Positions 43,908 to 54,666 of a DNA stretch of 64,000 nucleotides are shown piece by piece (positions within the stretch are counted from its first letter, which is position 1; each line of letters begins with the position of its first letter). Source of the stretch: Streptomyces marispadix (GTDB lineage Bacteria; Actinomycetota; Actinomycetes; Streptomycetales; Streptomycetaceae); NCBI RefSeq assembly GCF_022524345.1, contig NZ_JAKWJU010000002.1:2604001-2668000 (forward strand), written 5' to 3'. The notes below the pieces were generated by a model. That model was not told the DNA's origin. It did no database searches and worked only from the letters and a program-made list of their open reading frames with translations. The position numbers and the translations under genes are program-made.

Positions 43908-44768
43908 GTGGCGTCCAACGTCAACCCCACCGTCCGACGCCGTCGTCTGGGCCAAGAGCTGCGTCGTCTCCGTGAGTTGAAGAACATGACGGCAGAGGAG
44001 GTCGCGGACCGCCTGCTGGTCTCCCAGTCGAAGATCAGCCGCCTAGAGAACGGCCGCCGCAGCATCAGCCAGCGCGATGTGCGGGATCTGTGCGGGGTGT
44101 ACGAGGTCGAGGACAGCCGCATAGTGGAATCGCTGATGCAGATGGCCAAGGAGTCGCGTCAGCAGGGCTGGTGGCATGCGTTCGGCGACATCCCCTACAG
44201 CGTCTACATCGGCCTCGAGACGGACGCGGCCTCGCTGCGCGTCTACGAACCGCAGGTCGTACCGGGCCTGTTGCAGACGCAGGCGTACGCGGAGGCCGTC
44301 TGCGAGGGCGCGCAGCCGGAGGCCTCGGCGGCGGACATCGAAAAGCGCGTCCAGGTACGCATGCGCCGCCAGGAGCGCATCAAAGACGCCCGTCATCCGC
44401 TGCGGCTGTGGGCGGTGCTGGACGAGTCGGCGCTGCGCCGCCAGGTCGGAGGCAGGCAGACCATGGTCGAGCAGTTGGAGCGGCTCAACGAGGTCTCCCA
44501 ACTGCCCCATGTGACGGTCCAGGTGATGCCTTTCTCCATGGGCGCGCACCCGGGTGTGAACGGGCAGTACGCGATCTTGGAGTTCCCGGACGCGTCGGAC
44601 TCGTCGGTGGTCTATCTGGAGGGCGTCACCAGCGACCTCTATCTGGAGAAGTCGCACGATGTGCAGAGCTACAGCGTGATGTATGAGCATTTGCGAGCCG
44701 AAGCTCTCAATCCGGACCAGACACGTGAGTTCATCGAGAATGTGGCAAAGGACTATGCCCGTGGCTGA
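43908..44768 (+). CDS. XRE-family regulator with DUF5753 domain
   Basis: The 286-residue regulator has an N-terminal helix-turn-helix (LGQELRRLRELKNMTAEEVA, LLVSQSKISRLENGRR) and a DUF5753 domain (EPQVVPGLLQTQAYAEAVC, LWAVLDESALRRQVGG, VQVMPFSMGAHPG). A GTG start follows GGAGG by 10 nt. The next gene encodes a DUF397 protein; XRE/DUF397 pairs are developmental and antibiotic regulators in Streptomyces. From memory this resembles the S. coelicolor SCO4441/SCO4442 pair. Target promoters are unknown. Confidence 0.93.
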   Translation: MASNVNPTVRRRRLGQELRRLRELKNMTAEEVADRLLVSQSKISRLENGRRSISQRDVRDLCGVYEVEDSRIVESLMQMAKESRQQGWWHAFGDIPYSVYIGLETDAASLRVYEPQVVPGLLQTQAYAEAVCEGAQPEASAADIEKRVQVRMRRQERIKDARHPLRLWAVLDESALRRQVGGRQTMVEQLERLNEVSQLPHVTVQVMPFSMGAHPGVNGQYAILEFPDASDSSVVYLEGVTSDLYLEKSHDVQSYSVMYEHLRAEALNPDQTREFIENVAKDYARG

Positions 44769-44906
44769 GGGCGGGGAGCGTACACCCTGCCCGAGAGCAC
44801 AGTGAAGCTTCCTGCGGAATATGCCATCCGGTCGAGTGAACGGCCCCTTCGCGCTGGGAAATCGAGGCGTACGGTCGAGCGCTGGAGTCGAACAACCGGA
44901 GCAGAC

Positions 44907-45116
44907 ATGGCAATTCAGCAGGGAAACACCAGCGAATGGATCAAATCGACCTACTCGGCGAACGGAGCGTGCGTCGAGGTGAAGTCCCCTACCCGGACGG
45001 CAGTGGCGGTGCGTGACTCGAAGGTCCCGGACGGGCCGTCGCTGAGCTTCCCCCCGGGCACCTGGGCAGGCTTCGTGGCCGATGTGCGCGGCGGAGGTTC
45101 CGTCCGTAGCGTCTGA
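44907..45116 (+). CDS. DUF397 small regulator partner
   Basis: The 69-residue protein has the DUF397 pattern WIKSTYSANGACVEVKSP and VAVRDSKVPDGPSLSFPPGTW. A GGAG site 5 nt before ATG 44907 decides the start. DUF397 proteins act with the adjacent XRE/DUF5753 regulator, here 138 nt upstream, probably by direct binding. It is convergent with the ADP-ribosylglycohydrolase gene. Confidence 0.92.
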   Translation: MAIQQGNTSEWIKSTYSANGACVEVKSPTRTAVAVRDSKVPDGPSLSFPPGTWAGFVADVRGGGSVRSV

Positions 45117-45302
45117 GAAATCACGGTCACCCCGGTGACACCCGGCGACGCCCGGGGCACCGGCCCGGTGACACCTGGAACAGAGCCCTCTCGACCGGCC
45201 CGCCGTCCCAGCCGAGGGGGCTCTTCCACGGGCACATGACGGTGACCGCACACCCGGGCGGGTGCCGAGTCCCGTACGTACTCCCCCTGTTCGCTGCCCG
45301 GT

Positions 45303-46421
45303 TCAAGCACGCGGATAGCGCGCGAGCCACGCCTGCGACGCCGCTCCCGGAGCGTGCAGCGCGGGCCCCTGGGTCATCTCCATCGCGAAGTCGTCGGCCA
45401 GTTCGAGCACCGTCGCACGCCCCTCCAACTCCGCCACCCACGCGGGCGGAAGGGCCGTCTCCCCATGGATGGTGCCCAGCAGATTCCCGCAGACGGAGCC
45501 CGTGGAGTCGCTGTCACCGCCGTGGTTCACGGCCAGCAGCAGCCCATGGCGTACGTCCTCCGCGACGAGAGCGCAGTACACGCCGATGGACAGCGCCTCC
45601 TCGGCCGTCCACCCCTTGCCCAGAGCCTCGACGCGCTCCGCGGACGGCATACCCTGGCGCATCGCGCCCAGCGCCCGCTTCAGCGCGTCCGTCGTCTCCT
45701 CGTGGTCCGGCCTGGTCGCGAGCATCGCCAGCGCCTTCTGCACGGCGTGATCGAGGCTGTCCTTGCGCGCCAGCGCATGCACGATCACGGAGAAGGCACC
45801 CGCCGCGAGATAACCCGTCGGATGGCCGTGGGTCTGCGCCGCGCACTCCACGGAGAGCTGGAAGACCAACTGCGGCTCCCAGCCGACCAGAAGCCCGAAC
45901 GGCGCCGAGCGCATCACCGTCCCGCAGCCCTTCGACTCGGGATTCTTCGGCGACTCCAGCGTGCCCATCCGCTCGTCGGACAGCCCGCTGAGGCACGTCT
46001 TGCCCGGCGAGCGCTGCGCGTACAGCCACTCCTCACGCGCCAGCCAGCCGTCCTCCTCCTTGCGCTCGTCCGGGCCCCAGTCCCGCTGCGTGACGGCCCA
46101 CCTGCGGTACGCCGCGTGCACATCGGTCGGCGGGTGCCAGGCGCCCGTGTCACGGCGTACATGCGCACGGATCAGGCCGTCCGTGGTGAAGAGCGTCATC
46201 TGCGTGTCGTCGGTGATGGCACCGCGACGCCCGTACGCCGGTACGTAGTCCGTGACGCCGGCGGCGCCGTGCGCCTCTCTGATCGCGCTCAGCGAGTCGA
46301 ACTCGACGCCCGCGCCCAGGGCGTCGCCGATCGCGCCGCCGAGCAGACAGCCCCGCACCCGGCTGCGGAAGTCCTGCTGCTCGGTGCGGCCCCACATGGC
46401 ATCACCGCCGGAAGCGGCCAC
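45303..46421 (-). CDS. ADP-ribosylglycohydrolase family protein
   Basis: The 372-residue enzyme has the family motifs: GCLLGGAIGDALGAGVEF near the N-terminus, TDDTQMTLFT, and NHGGDSDSTGSVCGNLLG with the metal-binding aspartates. It would remove ADP-ribose from protein or nucleotide targets in the cytoplasm, using Mg2+. GTG 46421 is preceded by GGGAGAG; an ATG eight codons later has a weaker site. It lies 95 nt downstream of the FO synthase gene. Confidence 0.93.
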   Translation of the reverse strand: MAASGGDAMWGRTEQQDFRSRVRGCLLGGAIGDALGAGVEFDSLSAIREAHGAAGVTDYVPAYGRRGAITDDTQMTLFTTDGLIRAHVRRDTGAWHPPTDVHAAYRRWAVTQRDWGPDERKEEDGWLAREEWLYAQRSPGKTCLSGLSDERMGTLESPKNPESKGCGTVMRSAPFGLLVGWEPQLVFQLSVECAAQTHGHPTGYLAAGAFSVIVHALARKDSLDHAVQKALAMLATRPDHEETTDALKRALGAMRQGMPSAERVEALGKGWTAEEALSIGVYCALVAEDVRHGLLLAVNHGGDSDSTGSVCGNLLGTIHGETALPPAWVAELEGRATVLELADDFAMEMTQGPALHAPGAASQAWLARYPRA

Positions 46422-46516
46422 GTCTCTCTCCCACTGGTACGACGTAAAGGTCAGTGCCCCAAGGCAGCAAGGGAGGATCCGCCCCCCTCAGCAGGTCAGC
46501 ACTCTAGAACGCCGCT

Positions 46517-49126
46517 TCAGCTTTCCAACACCGGAAGGAGCTCCGGAAGGTGTCCGTCCGAACGGCGGGCCGCCTGCTGCCGCTCCTCCGGCACCCGTCC
46601 GTACAGCGTCGTACGGGCACGGGCGGGCCTGCCCGCGGCTTCGGCGATCGCGACAAGATCCTTGACGGAACGGTACGAACCGTAGGAGGACCCGGCCATG
46701 CGGGAGATGGTCTCCTCCATCAGCGTGCCGCCCAGGTCGTTGGCACCGGACCGCAGCATCTCCGCGGCACCCTCCGTGCCCAGCTTGACCCAGCTCGTCT
46801 GGATGTTGGTGACGTACGGGTGCAGCAGCAGCCGCGCCATCGCCGTCACCGCCCGATTGTCGCGGGCGGTGGGGCCGGGCCGGGCGATGCCCGCGAGATA
46901 CACCGGCGCGTTGGTGTGGATGAACGGCAGCGTCACGAACTCGGTGAAACCTTCCGCCCCCTTCGCCAGCGCCGACTGCTGGATGCGCGCCAGCCGCCGC
47001 AGATGACCCAGCCAGTGCCGAGGCTGATCCACATGCCCGTACATCATCGTCGACGACGAACGGATGCCCGACTCGTGCGCCGTCTCGATCACTTCGGCCC
47101 AGGTGTCGGCGGGCAGCTTGCCCTTCGTGAGGACCCAGCGGACCTCGTCGTCGAGGATCTCCGCCGCCGTGCCCGGAATGGAGTCCACACCCGACTCCTT
47201 CGCACGCAGCAGCCACTCACGGATCGAAAGCCCCGTGCGGCTGGCTCCGTTGACGACTTCCATCGGCGAGAAGGCGTGCACATGCATGCCCGGCACACGC
47301 TCCTTCACGGCGCGTGCGATGTCGAAGTACGCGCTGCCCGGCAGATCCGGATGGATGCCGCCCTGCATGCACACCTCGACCGCGCCCACGTCCCACGCCT
47401 GCTGAGCGCGGTCGGCGACCTGCCCGAGGGAGAGGGTGTAGGCGTCGGCGTCGGTACGGCGCTGCGCGAAGGCGCAGAAACGGCAGCCCGTGTAGCAGAC
47501 GTTGGTGAAGTTGATGTTCCGCGTGACGATGTACGTCACCTCGTCGCCCACGACGTCGCGGCGCAACTCGTCGGCGACACCGCACAGCGCGTCCAGGGCC
47601 GGGCCGTCGGCGTGCAGCAGCGCCAGGGCCTCGTCGTCGCTGAGGCGCGTCGGATCGTCCGCCGCGGTCGACAGGGCCGCCCTCACGTCGGTGTCGATGC
47701 GTTCGGGCGCCATGCCGGGCCGTGCCGCCTCACGCAGCGAACCCCAGTCCCCGTAGACCTCGTCGAAGTCGTCACGACGGTCGCCGGAGCGGCCCTCGGT
47801 GTCGATCGTGCGATGCAGATCCGTACGTCCCGAAGGAGCGAGGAAACCCTCGTCGGGCTCCTGCCAAGGGCGGCCCTCAACGGGCGCGTCCTCACGGGCG
47901 AGACCCGTGCCCGGCTCCGCCAGCGCCTCCACGTGCGGCAGCAGCCGGGGATCGAGCCACGGCTCGCCGCGCCTCACGAACTCCGGGTAGATCGGCAGGC
48001 GTTCACGCAGCACGAAACCCGACTCGGCCGTGCGCTCGGCCAGATCCTCGATCTGCGGCCACGGACGCTCCGGATTGACATGGTCCTTCGTCAGGGGCGA
48101 GACACCGCCCCAGTCGTCGATGCCCGCGGCGATCAGCGCCGCGAACTCTCCCGCGGCGCCGTCGACCAGATTCGGCGGCGCCTGGATACGAGCCGAGGGG
48201 CCCATCACATGGCGCGCCACCGCCACCGTCGCGGCCAGCTCCTCCAGTTCGGCGTCCGGCGTCCCGCGCATCGCCGTGTCCGGCTTGGCGCGGAAGTTCT
48301 GCATGATGAGTTCCTGAATGCCGTGGTAGGCGCGCTGAACGCGGCGCAGCGCGAACAGGGACTCCGCACGCTCCTCATATGTCTCGCCGATGCCGATCAA
48401 CAGCCCAGTCGTGAAAGGCACGTTGGAACGACCCGCGTCCTCCAGCACACGCAGCCGCACCGCGGGCTCCTTGTCGGGAGAGCCGTAGTGGGGGCCACCC
48501 GGCTCGCTCCACAGCCGCTCGGCCGTGGTCTCCAGCATCATGCCCATCGACGGCGCGACAGGCTTGAGACGCTGGAAGTCCGACCAGGACAGCACCCCGG
48601 GATTGAGGTGCGGCAGCAGACCCGTCTCCTCCAGCACGCGGATCGCCATGGCGCGCACATACGACAGGGTGTCGTCGTAGCCGTGCGACTCCAGCCACTC
48701 ACGGGCCTCCGGCCAGCGGTCCTCCGGCTTGTCCCCGAGCGTGAACAGGGCCTCCTTGCAACCCGATTCGGCTCCGCGGCGAGCGATGTCGAGGACCTCG
48801 TCGGGGGAGAGGAACGCCCCGTGGCCGTCGCGGCGCAGCTTTCCGGGGACGGTCACGAACGTGCAGTAGTGGCACTTGTCGCGGCACAGCCTGGTGAGCG
48901 GGATGAACACCCCCCGCGAATAAGTGATCACCCCGGGACGGCCCGCCGCCTCCAGCCCCGCGTCCCGAACTCGCGCCGCGGAACGGGCCAGTTCGGCGAG
49001 GTCGCCGCCGCGGGCCTGAAGCAGTACGGCGGCTTCGGCGGCGTCGAGCGACACCCCGTCGCGGGCACGGCGAAGGGCACGCCGCATTGCGTTGGCGGTG
49101 GGGGCTGCCTGCGCGTTCGAAGTCAT
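46517..49126 (-). CDS. fbiC: FO synthase (fused CofG-CofH), coenzyme F420 pathway
   Basis: The 869-residue bifunctional radical-SAM enzyme has two Fe-S motifs: [10 protein letters not shown] (CofG half, near residue 70) and [10 protein letters not shown] (CofH half, near 535). Together the two halves make the deazaflavin FO from tyrosine and the ribityl-diaminouracil of riboflavin synthesis. FO is the chromophore of F420, used by FDOR proteins such as that at 6.5 kb. ATG 49126 gives the family N-terminus. No other F420 gene is in the window. Confidence 0.96.
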   Translation of the reverse strand: MTSNAQAAPTANAMRRALRRARDGVSLDAAEAAVLLQARGGDLAELARSAARVRDAGLEAAGRPGVITYSRGVFIPLTRLCRDKCHYCTFVTVPGKLRRDGHGAFLSPDEVLDIARRGAESGCKEALFTLGDKPEDRWPEAREWLESHGYDDTLSYVRAMAIRVLEETGLLPHLNPGVLSWSDFQRLKPVAPSMGMMLETTAERLWSEPGGPHYGSPDKEPAVRLRVLEDAGRSNVPFTTGLLIGIGETYEERAESLFALRRVQRAYHGIQELIMQNFRAKPDTAMRGTPDAELEELAATVAVARHVMGPSARIQAPPNLVDGAAGEFAALIAAGIDDWGGVSPLTKDHVNPERPWPQIEDLAERTAESGFVLRERLPIYPEFVRRGEPWLDPRLLPHVEALAEPGTGLAREDAPVEGRPWQEPDEGFLAPSGRTDLHRTIDTEGRSGDRRDDFDEVYGDWGSLREAARPGMAPERIDTDVRAALSTAADDPTRLSDDEALALLHADGPALDALCGVADELRRDVVGDEVTYIVTRNINFTNVCYTGCRFCAFAQRRTDADAYTLSLGQVADRAQQAWDVGAVEVCMQGGIHPDLPGSAYFDIARAVKERVPGMHVHAFSPMEVVNGASRTGLSIREWLLRAKESGVDSIPGTAAEILDDEVRWVLTKGKLPADTWAEVIETAHESGIRSSSTMMYGHVDQPRHWLGHLRRLARIQQSALAKGAEGFTEFVTLPFIHTNAPVYLAGIARPGPTARDNRAVTAMARLLLHPYVTNIQTSWVKLGTEGAAEMLRSGANDLGGTLMEETISRMAGSSYGSYRSVKDLVAIAEAAGRPARARTTLYGRVPEERQQAARRSDGHLPELLPVLES

Positions 49127-49512
49127 GAATCGAGCATACGAGCGGGACCGGCGGCTCTCCGGGACGCGGCCTGCGGGCAATCTCACATCGGCCGCGGGTT
49201 CGGCCGGGCATACGGCCGCGCGTCCGTCAGCGCATGGGGCTGCGCATGCGTGGGGGCGTGGGGGCGTAGGGCTGGGCATCCGTCAGCGCATGGGGCTCGG
49301 CACACGGCCGGGCATGCGTCTGGGCACGGGTCTGGCGCGCGTCTGGGCATCGTCTACGGGGCTGTTTCGACGAGAAGTGCTCGATCGCGGGGGTGCTCGT
49401 CTACGGTGCTGCGAGCGCGTCGGCCGTACGGCCGCGTGCCATGCGGGATGCGACAACCGGCGGTGTGCTGATCGTGCGCCTGCCGGCGAAACCGACGATT
49501 ACGGGGGAATAC
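49127..49512. other. Gene-free divergent interval with degenerate GC-rich repeats
   Basis: The 386 nt between FO synthase and the Ser-rich surface protein contain imperfect repeats built from GCGCATGGGGCT, GGGCATGCGT and TGGGGGCGT units (about 49220-49350). No coding gene is supported. Confidence 0.45.
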
Positions 49513-50190
49513 ATGCGAGTTCGCGTTCTCACCACTTCCGCTGTGCTGATGTTCGCCGTACTGGGCGCAGGCGCCGCGACGGCGCACGCGGCACAGGACG
49601 GCACACGGGGCGGGGCCCCGGGCGCGGGGGCCGGAGTGACGGTCGCCGCGCAAGAGGCTGCTTCGGACGGGGCGTCGGACGGGGCGTCGGGCGGTACGTC
49701 GGCCGGGGCCGCCTCGGAACGGGCCGGTGGCGATGACGAGGTACGTACCGAGGCCGCGCCCGGCCGGATATCGGGCGGCGTCAGCAGCGGAGGCACCAGG
49801 GGCGGGACCACGAGCAGCAGCTCGTCCAGCTCGACGACGAGCAGCAGCACGACCAGCACCGGAGGCAGCCTCAGCAGCAGTAGCAGTAGCAGCACTGGGG
49901 GGAGCCTCAGCAGCAGTAGCGGAGGCAGCAAGACCAGCAGCACAGGCAGCACAGGCGGGACCGTCAGCAGCAGCAGCGGCGGCATCAGCAAGACCAGCTC
50001 GGGCAGCAGTTCACGGGGCGGCACGAGCATCGGCAGGACCACGACGGCCAGCGGCGGCTACGGCAGCACGGACTCGGACCGCAAGAAGAGCCACAGCCGC
50101 TGGTGGCTGTGGCTGCTGATCCCGTTCATCCTCCTCGTCGTCGTGGCCGTGGGCCTGGCGCTCTACGCCGCCTCCCGGCGCCGCTCCTGA
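49513..50190 (+). CDS. Ser/Gly/Thr-rich surface protein with C-terminal membrane anchor
   Basis: The 225-residue protein has a Sec signal peptide (VLTTSAVLMFAVLGAGAATA, cleavage near AHA-AQ). A long Ser/Thr/Gly low-complexity stalk follows, then a C-terminal hydrophobic helix (WWLWLLIPFILLVVVAVGLA) ending in SRRRS. This is the layout of a type I membrane-anchored, probably glycosylated surface protein. No catalytic domain is seen. ATG 49513 fits the signal peptide. Confidence 0.7.
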   Translation: MRVRVLTTSAVLMFAVLGAGAATAHAAQDGTRGGAPGAGAGVTVAAQEAASDGASDGASGGTSAGAASERAGGDDEVRTEAAPGRISGGVSSGGTRGGTTSSSSSSSTTSSSTTSTGGSLSSSSSSSTGGSLSSSSGGSKTSSTGSTGGTVSSSSGGISKTSSGSSSRGGTSIGRTTTASGGYGSTDSDRKKSHSRWWLWLLIPFILLVVVAVGLALYAASRRRS

Positions 50191-50544
50191 ACGGGCATGG
50201 GGACAGGGCGGGTTGACGGGGGCGGGTTGACGGGGCGAGTCGACAGGCCGGGGCCCTGGAGCTACGGATCGGGCCCCTGGACGCGCGGACCAGGGCCCTG
50301 GAGCCCCGGGCAGAAGCCGCCCCCTCGGGCCACGCACGGCATGGCCGGAGGGGGCGGAGGGCGCGCGCATCCCTTGTCCTTTCCGGCCTGGTCGGCCCTC
50401 CCCCGCCGCACCCGCCAAGAGTTATCCACAGGGGTTCCCCCTCCTGTCTCCTCCACGTAGAACAGAGCCGTGGCGCCAGACCGGCGCCGCCACATACTTC
50501 GGGTGCAGGACGCGCAGCCGCGTCGCACATAGGGGGAGGCACAG
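50191..50544. other. Gene-free interval with GGGCCCTGGAGC-type repeats
   Basis: The 354 nt hold a repeated GGGTTGACGGGG element (about 50209-50240). A set of inverted GGGCCCTGGAG / CCAGGGCCC elements (about 50248-50310) could act as a terminator for the surface-protein gene. No gene is evident. Confidence 0.45.
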
Positions 50545-52053
50545 ATGCCAGGCGTGGAAAGACGCGACGTGCTCCGGCTGTCGGCGGTGGCGGGCGCCAC
50601 GGGCATGCTCACCCTCGGCGGGGTCCGCTTCGCCCGCGCCGCCGACGGCACCGAGAAGACCCGTACCGTCAAGGGCCGACTGCCCACCGGCGCACCCGAC
50701 TTCGTATATCTCCCGGTCGAAGTCCCCGCAGGCGTCCGCGAGATCGAGGTCTCGTACACCTACGACAAGCCCACCGTCCCCGAGGGCACCAAGGGCAACG
50801 CCCTGGACATAGGCGTATTCGACGAACGGGGCACGGCCCTCGGCGGGCGAGGCTTCCGTGGCTGGTCCGGCGGTGCACGCGACCGGTTCACGATCAGCGC
50901 CGAGAAGGCGACGCCGGGCTATGTCGCAGGTCCCGTCCATGAGGGCACCTGGCACGTCGTCCTAGGCCCGTACACCGTCGCCCCACAGGGCATGGAATAT
51001 GAGGTCACCGTCACGCTCCGGTACGGCGACCAGGGCGAGACCCCCCGTCCCGTCCACCCGCCCGAGCGCGCGAAGGGCCGAGGACGTGCGTGGTACAGGG
51101 GCGACTGTCATCTCCACACGGTGCACTCCGACGGCAAACGCACCCCGGCGGAGGCCGCCGCCGCAGCCCGCGAGGCAGGACTCGACTTCATCACCACCAC
51201 GGAGCACAACACCACGTCGGGGCACGGCGCTTGGGACGGCCTGTGGGACGAGGACTTCCTGATCCTCTGCGGCGAGGAGGTCACCACCCGCAACGGCCAC
51301 GTGCTGGCGCTGGGCACGGACCCGGGCACCTTCGTCGACTGGCGCTACCGAGCGGGAGACGGCCACTTCTCACGCTTCGCACGGCGCATACGGCGCGCGG
51401 GCGGACTGGTCGTACCGGCCCACCCCGACTGCCCGTTCGTGGGCTGCCAGTGGAAGTTCGGCTACGGCGAAGCGGACGCGGTCGAGGTGTGGAACGGGCC
51501 TTGGACGACGGACGACGAACTCGCGGTCGCCGCCTGGGACAACATGCTGACGGCCCCGCCGCCCGACCGTGGCCCGCTGCCCGCGATGGGCAACAGCGAC
51601 GCACACGCCGAGCCGCAGAAAGTCGGCCTGCCGCAGACGGTCGTGCTGGCGGAGGACCTGTCACGGCGAGCGCTGCTGGAAGGCATACGCGCGGGCCGCA
51701 GCTATATCGCGGAGTCCTCGGAGATCTCCGTGCGGTTCACCGCGAGCAGCGAACACGGCGAACACGCCGACATAGGCGAGCGGTTGGCGGTCCCCAGCGA
51801 TGCGCGGGTGACCGTCCGTCTGGAGGTGACCGGTGCGCCGGAGGGTGCCACGGCCCGGTTCCTCACCGACCAGGGTGAGATGTTCGCGAGCCCCGTATCC
51901 GACAAGCCGCTGGAGTGGCGTACGACGGCGTCGGCGGCGGCATATGTGCGCGCGGAGATACGCCACCGCCCGCCCATAGGCTCGCCCGCGGACCTGCCGG
52001 GCGCGATGGCCGCGATGACCAACCCCATCCGGCTCGGCCACGACGACGGCTGA
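50545..52053 (+). CDS. Tat-exported CehA/McbA-type PHP metallohydrolase
   Basis: The 502-residue protein has a twin-arginine signal (ERRDVLRLSAVAGATGMLTL). A beta-rich N-terminal domain follows, then a PHP domain with metal ligands in GDCHLHTVHSDGKRTP near residue 190, TTTEHNTTSG, VPAHPDCP and GNSDAHAEP. CehA/McbA-like proteins hydrolyse carbamate, phosphoester or related bonds outside the cytoplasm after folding with metals inside. The Tat signal fits this. ATG 50545 has a GGGGGAGG site. Substrate unknown. Confidence 0.88.
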   Translation: MPGVERRDVLRLSAVAGATGMLTLGGVRFARAADGTEKTRTVKGRLPTGAPDFVYLPVEVPAGVREIEVSYTYDKPTVPEGTKGNALDIGVFDERGTALGGRGFRGWSGGARDRFTISAEKATPGYVAGPVHEGTWHVVLGPYTVAPQGMEYEVTVTLRYGDQGETPRPVHPPERAKGRGRAWYRGDCHLHTVHSDGKRTPAEAAAAAREAGLDFITTTEHNTTSGHGAWDGLWDEDFLILCGEEVTTRNGHVLALGTDPGTFVDWRYRAGDGHFSRFARRIRRAGGLVVPAHPDCPFVGCQWKFGYGEADAVEVWNGPWTTDDELAVAAWDNMLTAPPPDRGPLPAMGNSDAHAEPQKVGLPQTVVLAEDLSRRALLEGIRAGRSYIAESSEISVRFTASSEHGEHADIGERLAVPSDARVTVRLEVTGAPEGATARFLTDQGEMFASPVSDKPLEWRTTASAAAYVRAEIRHRPPIGSPADLPGAMAAMTNPIRLGHDDG

Positions 52054-52501
52054 ACCTCGGGGCCGGGCACGGCTGTTCGCGAGCGGAACGCAGGCGGACG
52101 GGGCCGCAGGCAGGCGACGAGAGGACAACGGGCAACGGGGCGAATTGAGGGGGGCGGGGGTGGGGGGGGAGCCCCCCAGTGCTGCGCGCCCCATCCCCCC
52201 GCCACGCCCCCTGACGCCCCCTCACCCGCCGGGCGTTGTCGCGCCGGGCGGTATCCCCGCCGGGGTCCCGCCCCGCGCTGCCCCCTGTCCTGACTCCTCC
52301 TGTTTGACTGTTCTTCACGGCAGGTCGATGTGTACGGATGTTCCCGTTACGGGTGTGCGGCTTAAAAGCGTCAGGCAGCATGTGGGGACCGCCGGGTGAC
52401 GATGGCCGAAAAGGGCAGTGCTCGTGTTGCACATCCGCGCTCCCGACGTCCGTCCGACCACGAACCACCGTTCCGCAGCAACCAGTTGATCAAGGACGCC
52501 G
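52054..52501. other. Gene-free interval upstream of the second conservon
   Basis: The 448 nt include a G-run/C-run hairpin (GGGGGG-AGC-CCCCC around 52165-52177), probably terminating the metallohydrolase gene. TTTGAC near 52303 is a possible -35 for cvnA, but no matching -10 is clear. A short open frame at 52396-52731 overlaps cvnA out of frame and is not supported. Confidence 0.4.
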
Positions 52502-54244
52502 ATGACCGACACACCGGTGGCGCTGATCGTGTTCCTCGCCTTGGGTACCGTCGCCGTCGTTCTGGCCCTCCTCCTCGTCCGTTCGCGACAGGAGTTGAGC
52601 AGGTCTCAGCTCCACTCGGAGGCGACAGAGACGGAACTCGAGAGCGCGTCGCGCTACGCCGCCGATCTCGCGGCGAGGCTTCAGGCGGTCGAGTCCGAGC
52701 TGAGGCATCTCGTGAACGCCCGCATACCTGATCTGGCCAGTTCCCTCGCCCACTCCAACGTCCCCGTCCCCGGCCCTCTCGGCACCGCGACGCTCAGCCC
52801 GGAGCTGGACCGTTCCATCGACGCCGTGCTCTCACAGGTGAGGGAGGAGGTCACCAAGGAACGCAAACGTGTCGACGCCGCGGCGCAGGCGACGATGCGG
52901 GGCGCCAGCACCACCATTCAGGCGCTGCTGTACCAGCTTCAGACCCTCCTCCAGCGGATGCAGGAGAAGTACGAGGACCCTCTCGTCGCCGAGGACCTCC
53001 TCGCGGCGGACTTCCTCAACGAGCAGGCGCTGCGCCGCATTCAGTCGACTGCGGTGGTCTGCGGTGCCTGGCCCGGGTTGACGCGCGACAACTCGCATCT
53101 CGCTGACGTCGTCGTGGGTGCCTCGTCCCGGCTGAGCGGCTATGAGCGCATCCAGGTCAGCAATCTGCTGCGTGACCCGGTGGGTGTGATCGCCCGCGCG
53201 GTCGAGCCGGTGGCGGTGACGCTGACGGAGCTGATGGCGAACGCGCTTCACTACTCGCATCCCGAACTCCCCGTCGTCGTAACGCTCCAGCAGGGAAACC
53301 GCGGGGTGTCGGTCATCATCGACGACGCGGGCGTCGGCATGACAGCGGAGGAACTGACCCGCGCCAAGCGGCTGATGTCGGGCGAGGAGGCCATTCTCAT
53401 CACCGAACTCGGCGACCCGCCGCGCAACGGCTTCGCGGCCATCGGGCAGCTTGTGCGCCAGTACGGGTTCGCCGCGCATGTGGAGCCTTCCCCGTACGGG
53501 GGTGTGCGTGCGGTGGTGCACATTCCGGGCGAGCCGCTGCTGACGCTGCTGGACGAGGCGGAGCATCCGATGTCGGCGATGGCTCCGACGCCGCCGTACG
53601 GCACGCCCGTGCTGCCGGGTTATGCGCCTGCGGACTTCCGTTCGCCGGTCCCGTCGCAAGGGGTCGGCGCGGGTGCCCCGCTTGGGGCCGGTGCGGGCGC
53701 GTCGCCGGGTGCCGGTACGGGAACGTCCTCCGGGACGGCGGACTCCGGCGCAGGGGAGTTGCCCCGCCGTCGCAGGCGGCGGCGCGCGGACGCGGCGGAG
53801 AAGGCGGCTGCCGCCGGCGGCACGGGCGATGCGAGTACGGGGAGCGGCGGCGCAAAGTCCGTTGATCCGCCCGGCACTTCACGCCCGGCGGAACCGGGCG
53901 GAGAGCCGGACACCGCCCCTGGCACCAGCCGCGGCACCGACCCCCGCTCCGGCTCCGGCTCGAAATCCACTCCCGGAAGCGCCTTCGCACCGCCGACGAC
54001 GCCCGAGCAGAGCGCGGAGCGCTGGTCGGCGTTCCAGAGGGGCACCGCTTCCGGAAGGGCGGCGGCCATGGACCGGCCGGACGGCCCGGAAGAGCGAGAC
54101 TCCGCCGACTCGCCCCGCTCCCCGCACAGCCCGAGCAGATCGACCGACACGACCCGTACCAGCAGCACAAGCGACACCGCAGGGGCGGACGGCGTATCAG
54201 GCGACGCCGGCCCCGGCGCTTCGGAAGGGAACAAGCACGCATGA
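52502..54244 (+). CDS. cvnA: Conservon sensor kinase-like protein CvnA (second set)
   Basis: The 580-residue protein has one N-terminal membrane helix (VALIVFLALGTVAVVLALLL). A coiled-coil (about 45-90), a dimerisation-like helical region, and an HATPase domain follow, with N-box ELMANALHYSHPE and G-box DDAGVGMTAEEL. A disordered tail of about 180 residues is rich in Gly, Ser and Pro. It differs from the first conservon CvnA in having one helix and little sequence in common outside the ATPase domain. Its stop overlaps cvnB (ATGA). Confidence 0.92.
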   Translation: MTDTPVALIVFLALGTVAVVLALLLVRSRQELSRSQLHSEATETELESASRYAADLAARLQAVESELRHLVNARIPDLASSLAHSNVPVPGPLGTATLSPELDRSIDAVLSQVREEVTKERKRVDAAAQATMRGASTTIQALLYQLQTLLQRMQEKYEDPLVAEDLLAADFLNEQALRRIQSTAVVCGAWPGLTRDNSHLADVVVGASSRLSGYERIQVSNLLRDPVGVIARAVEPVAVTLTELMANALHYSHPELPVVVTLQQGNRGVSVIIDDAGVGMTAEELTRAKRLMSGEEAILITELGDPPRNGFAAIGQLVRQYGFAAHVEPSPYGGVRAVVHIPGEPLLTLLDEAEHPMSAMAPTPPYGTPVLPGYAPADFRSPVPSQGVGAGAPLGAGAGASPGAGTGTSSGTADSGAGELPRRRRRRRADAAEKAAAAGGTGDASTGSGGAKSVDPPGTSRPAEPGGEPDTAPGTSRGTDPRSGSGSKSTPGSAFAPPTTPEQSAERWSAFQRGTASGRAAAMDRPDGPEERDSADSPRSPHSPSRSTDTTRTSSTSDTAGADGVSGDAGPGASEGNKHA

Positions 54245-54666
54245 CCATCCCCGCTCGCCGCCCGGTCCGTGAGGACACCTCCTGGGTACTGACTCCGCTT
54301 CTTGAGCTGCCGCATGTGATACACGCCGCGGTGATCTCCGGCGACGGTCTGATCGAGGGCCGTTCGCCGGATCTGGAACGGGATTCCGCGGAGGGCGTCG
54401 CGGCGATGCTCTCCGCCCTTCAGGGTGCGGCCCGTACGACCACGGCGGCTTTTGTGGGCGACCACGACGTCGAGTTGCGCCAGACCGTGATCGAGTCCGA
54501 CCGGGGCTGGGTCTTCGCGATACCTGCCGGGCAGAACACGTGTCTGGCGGTCTTCGCCGGGCCGGACGTCAACATGGGTGTCGTCACGCACCAGATGCAG
54601 GTCCAGGTGGCGAGCCTGGGCTCGAAGACCATGAACAGCCCGACACGGAGCGACAGTCCGGCATGA
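54241..54666 (+). CDS. cvnB: Roadblock/LC7 protein CvnB (second set)
   Basis: The 141-residue roadblock protein (LLELPHVIHAAVISGDGLIE, AMLSALQGAARTTTAA, WVFAIPAGQNTCLAVFAG) probably regulates the GTPase CvnD. It overlaps cvnA and cvnC by 4 nt. Confidence 0.94.
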   Translation: MTIPARRPVREDTSWVLTPLLELPHVIHAAVISGDGLIEGRSPDLERDSAEGVAAMLSALQGAARTTTAAFVGDHDVELRQTVIESDRGWVFAIPAGQNTCLAVFAGPDVNMGVVTHQMQVQVASLGSKTMNSPTRSDSPA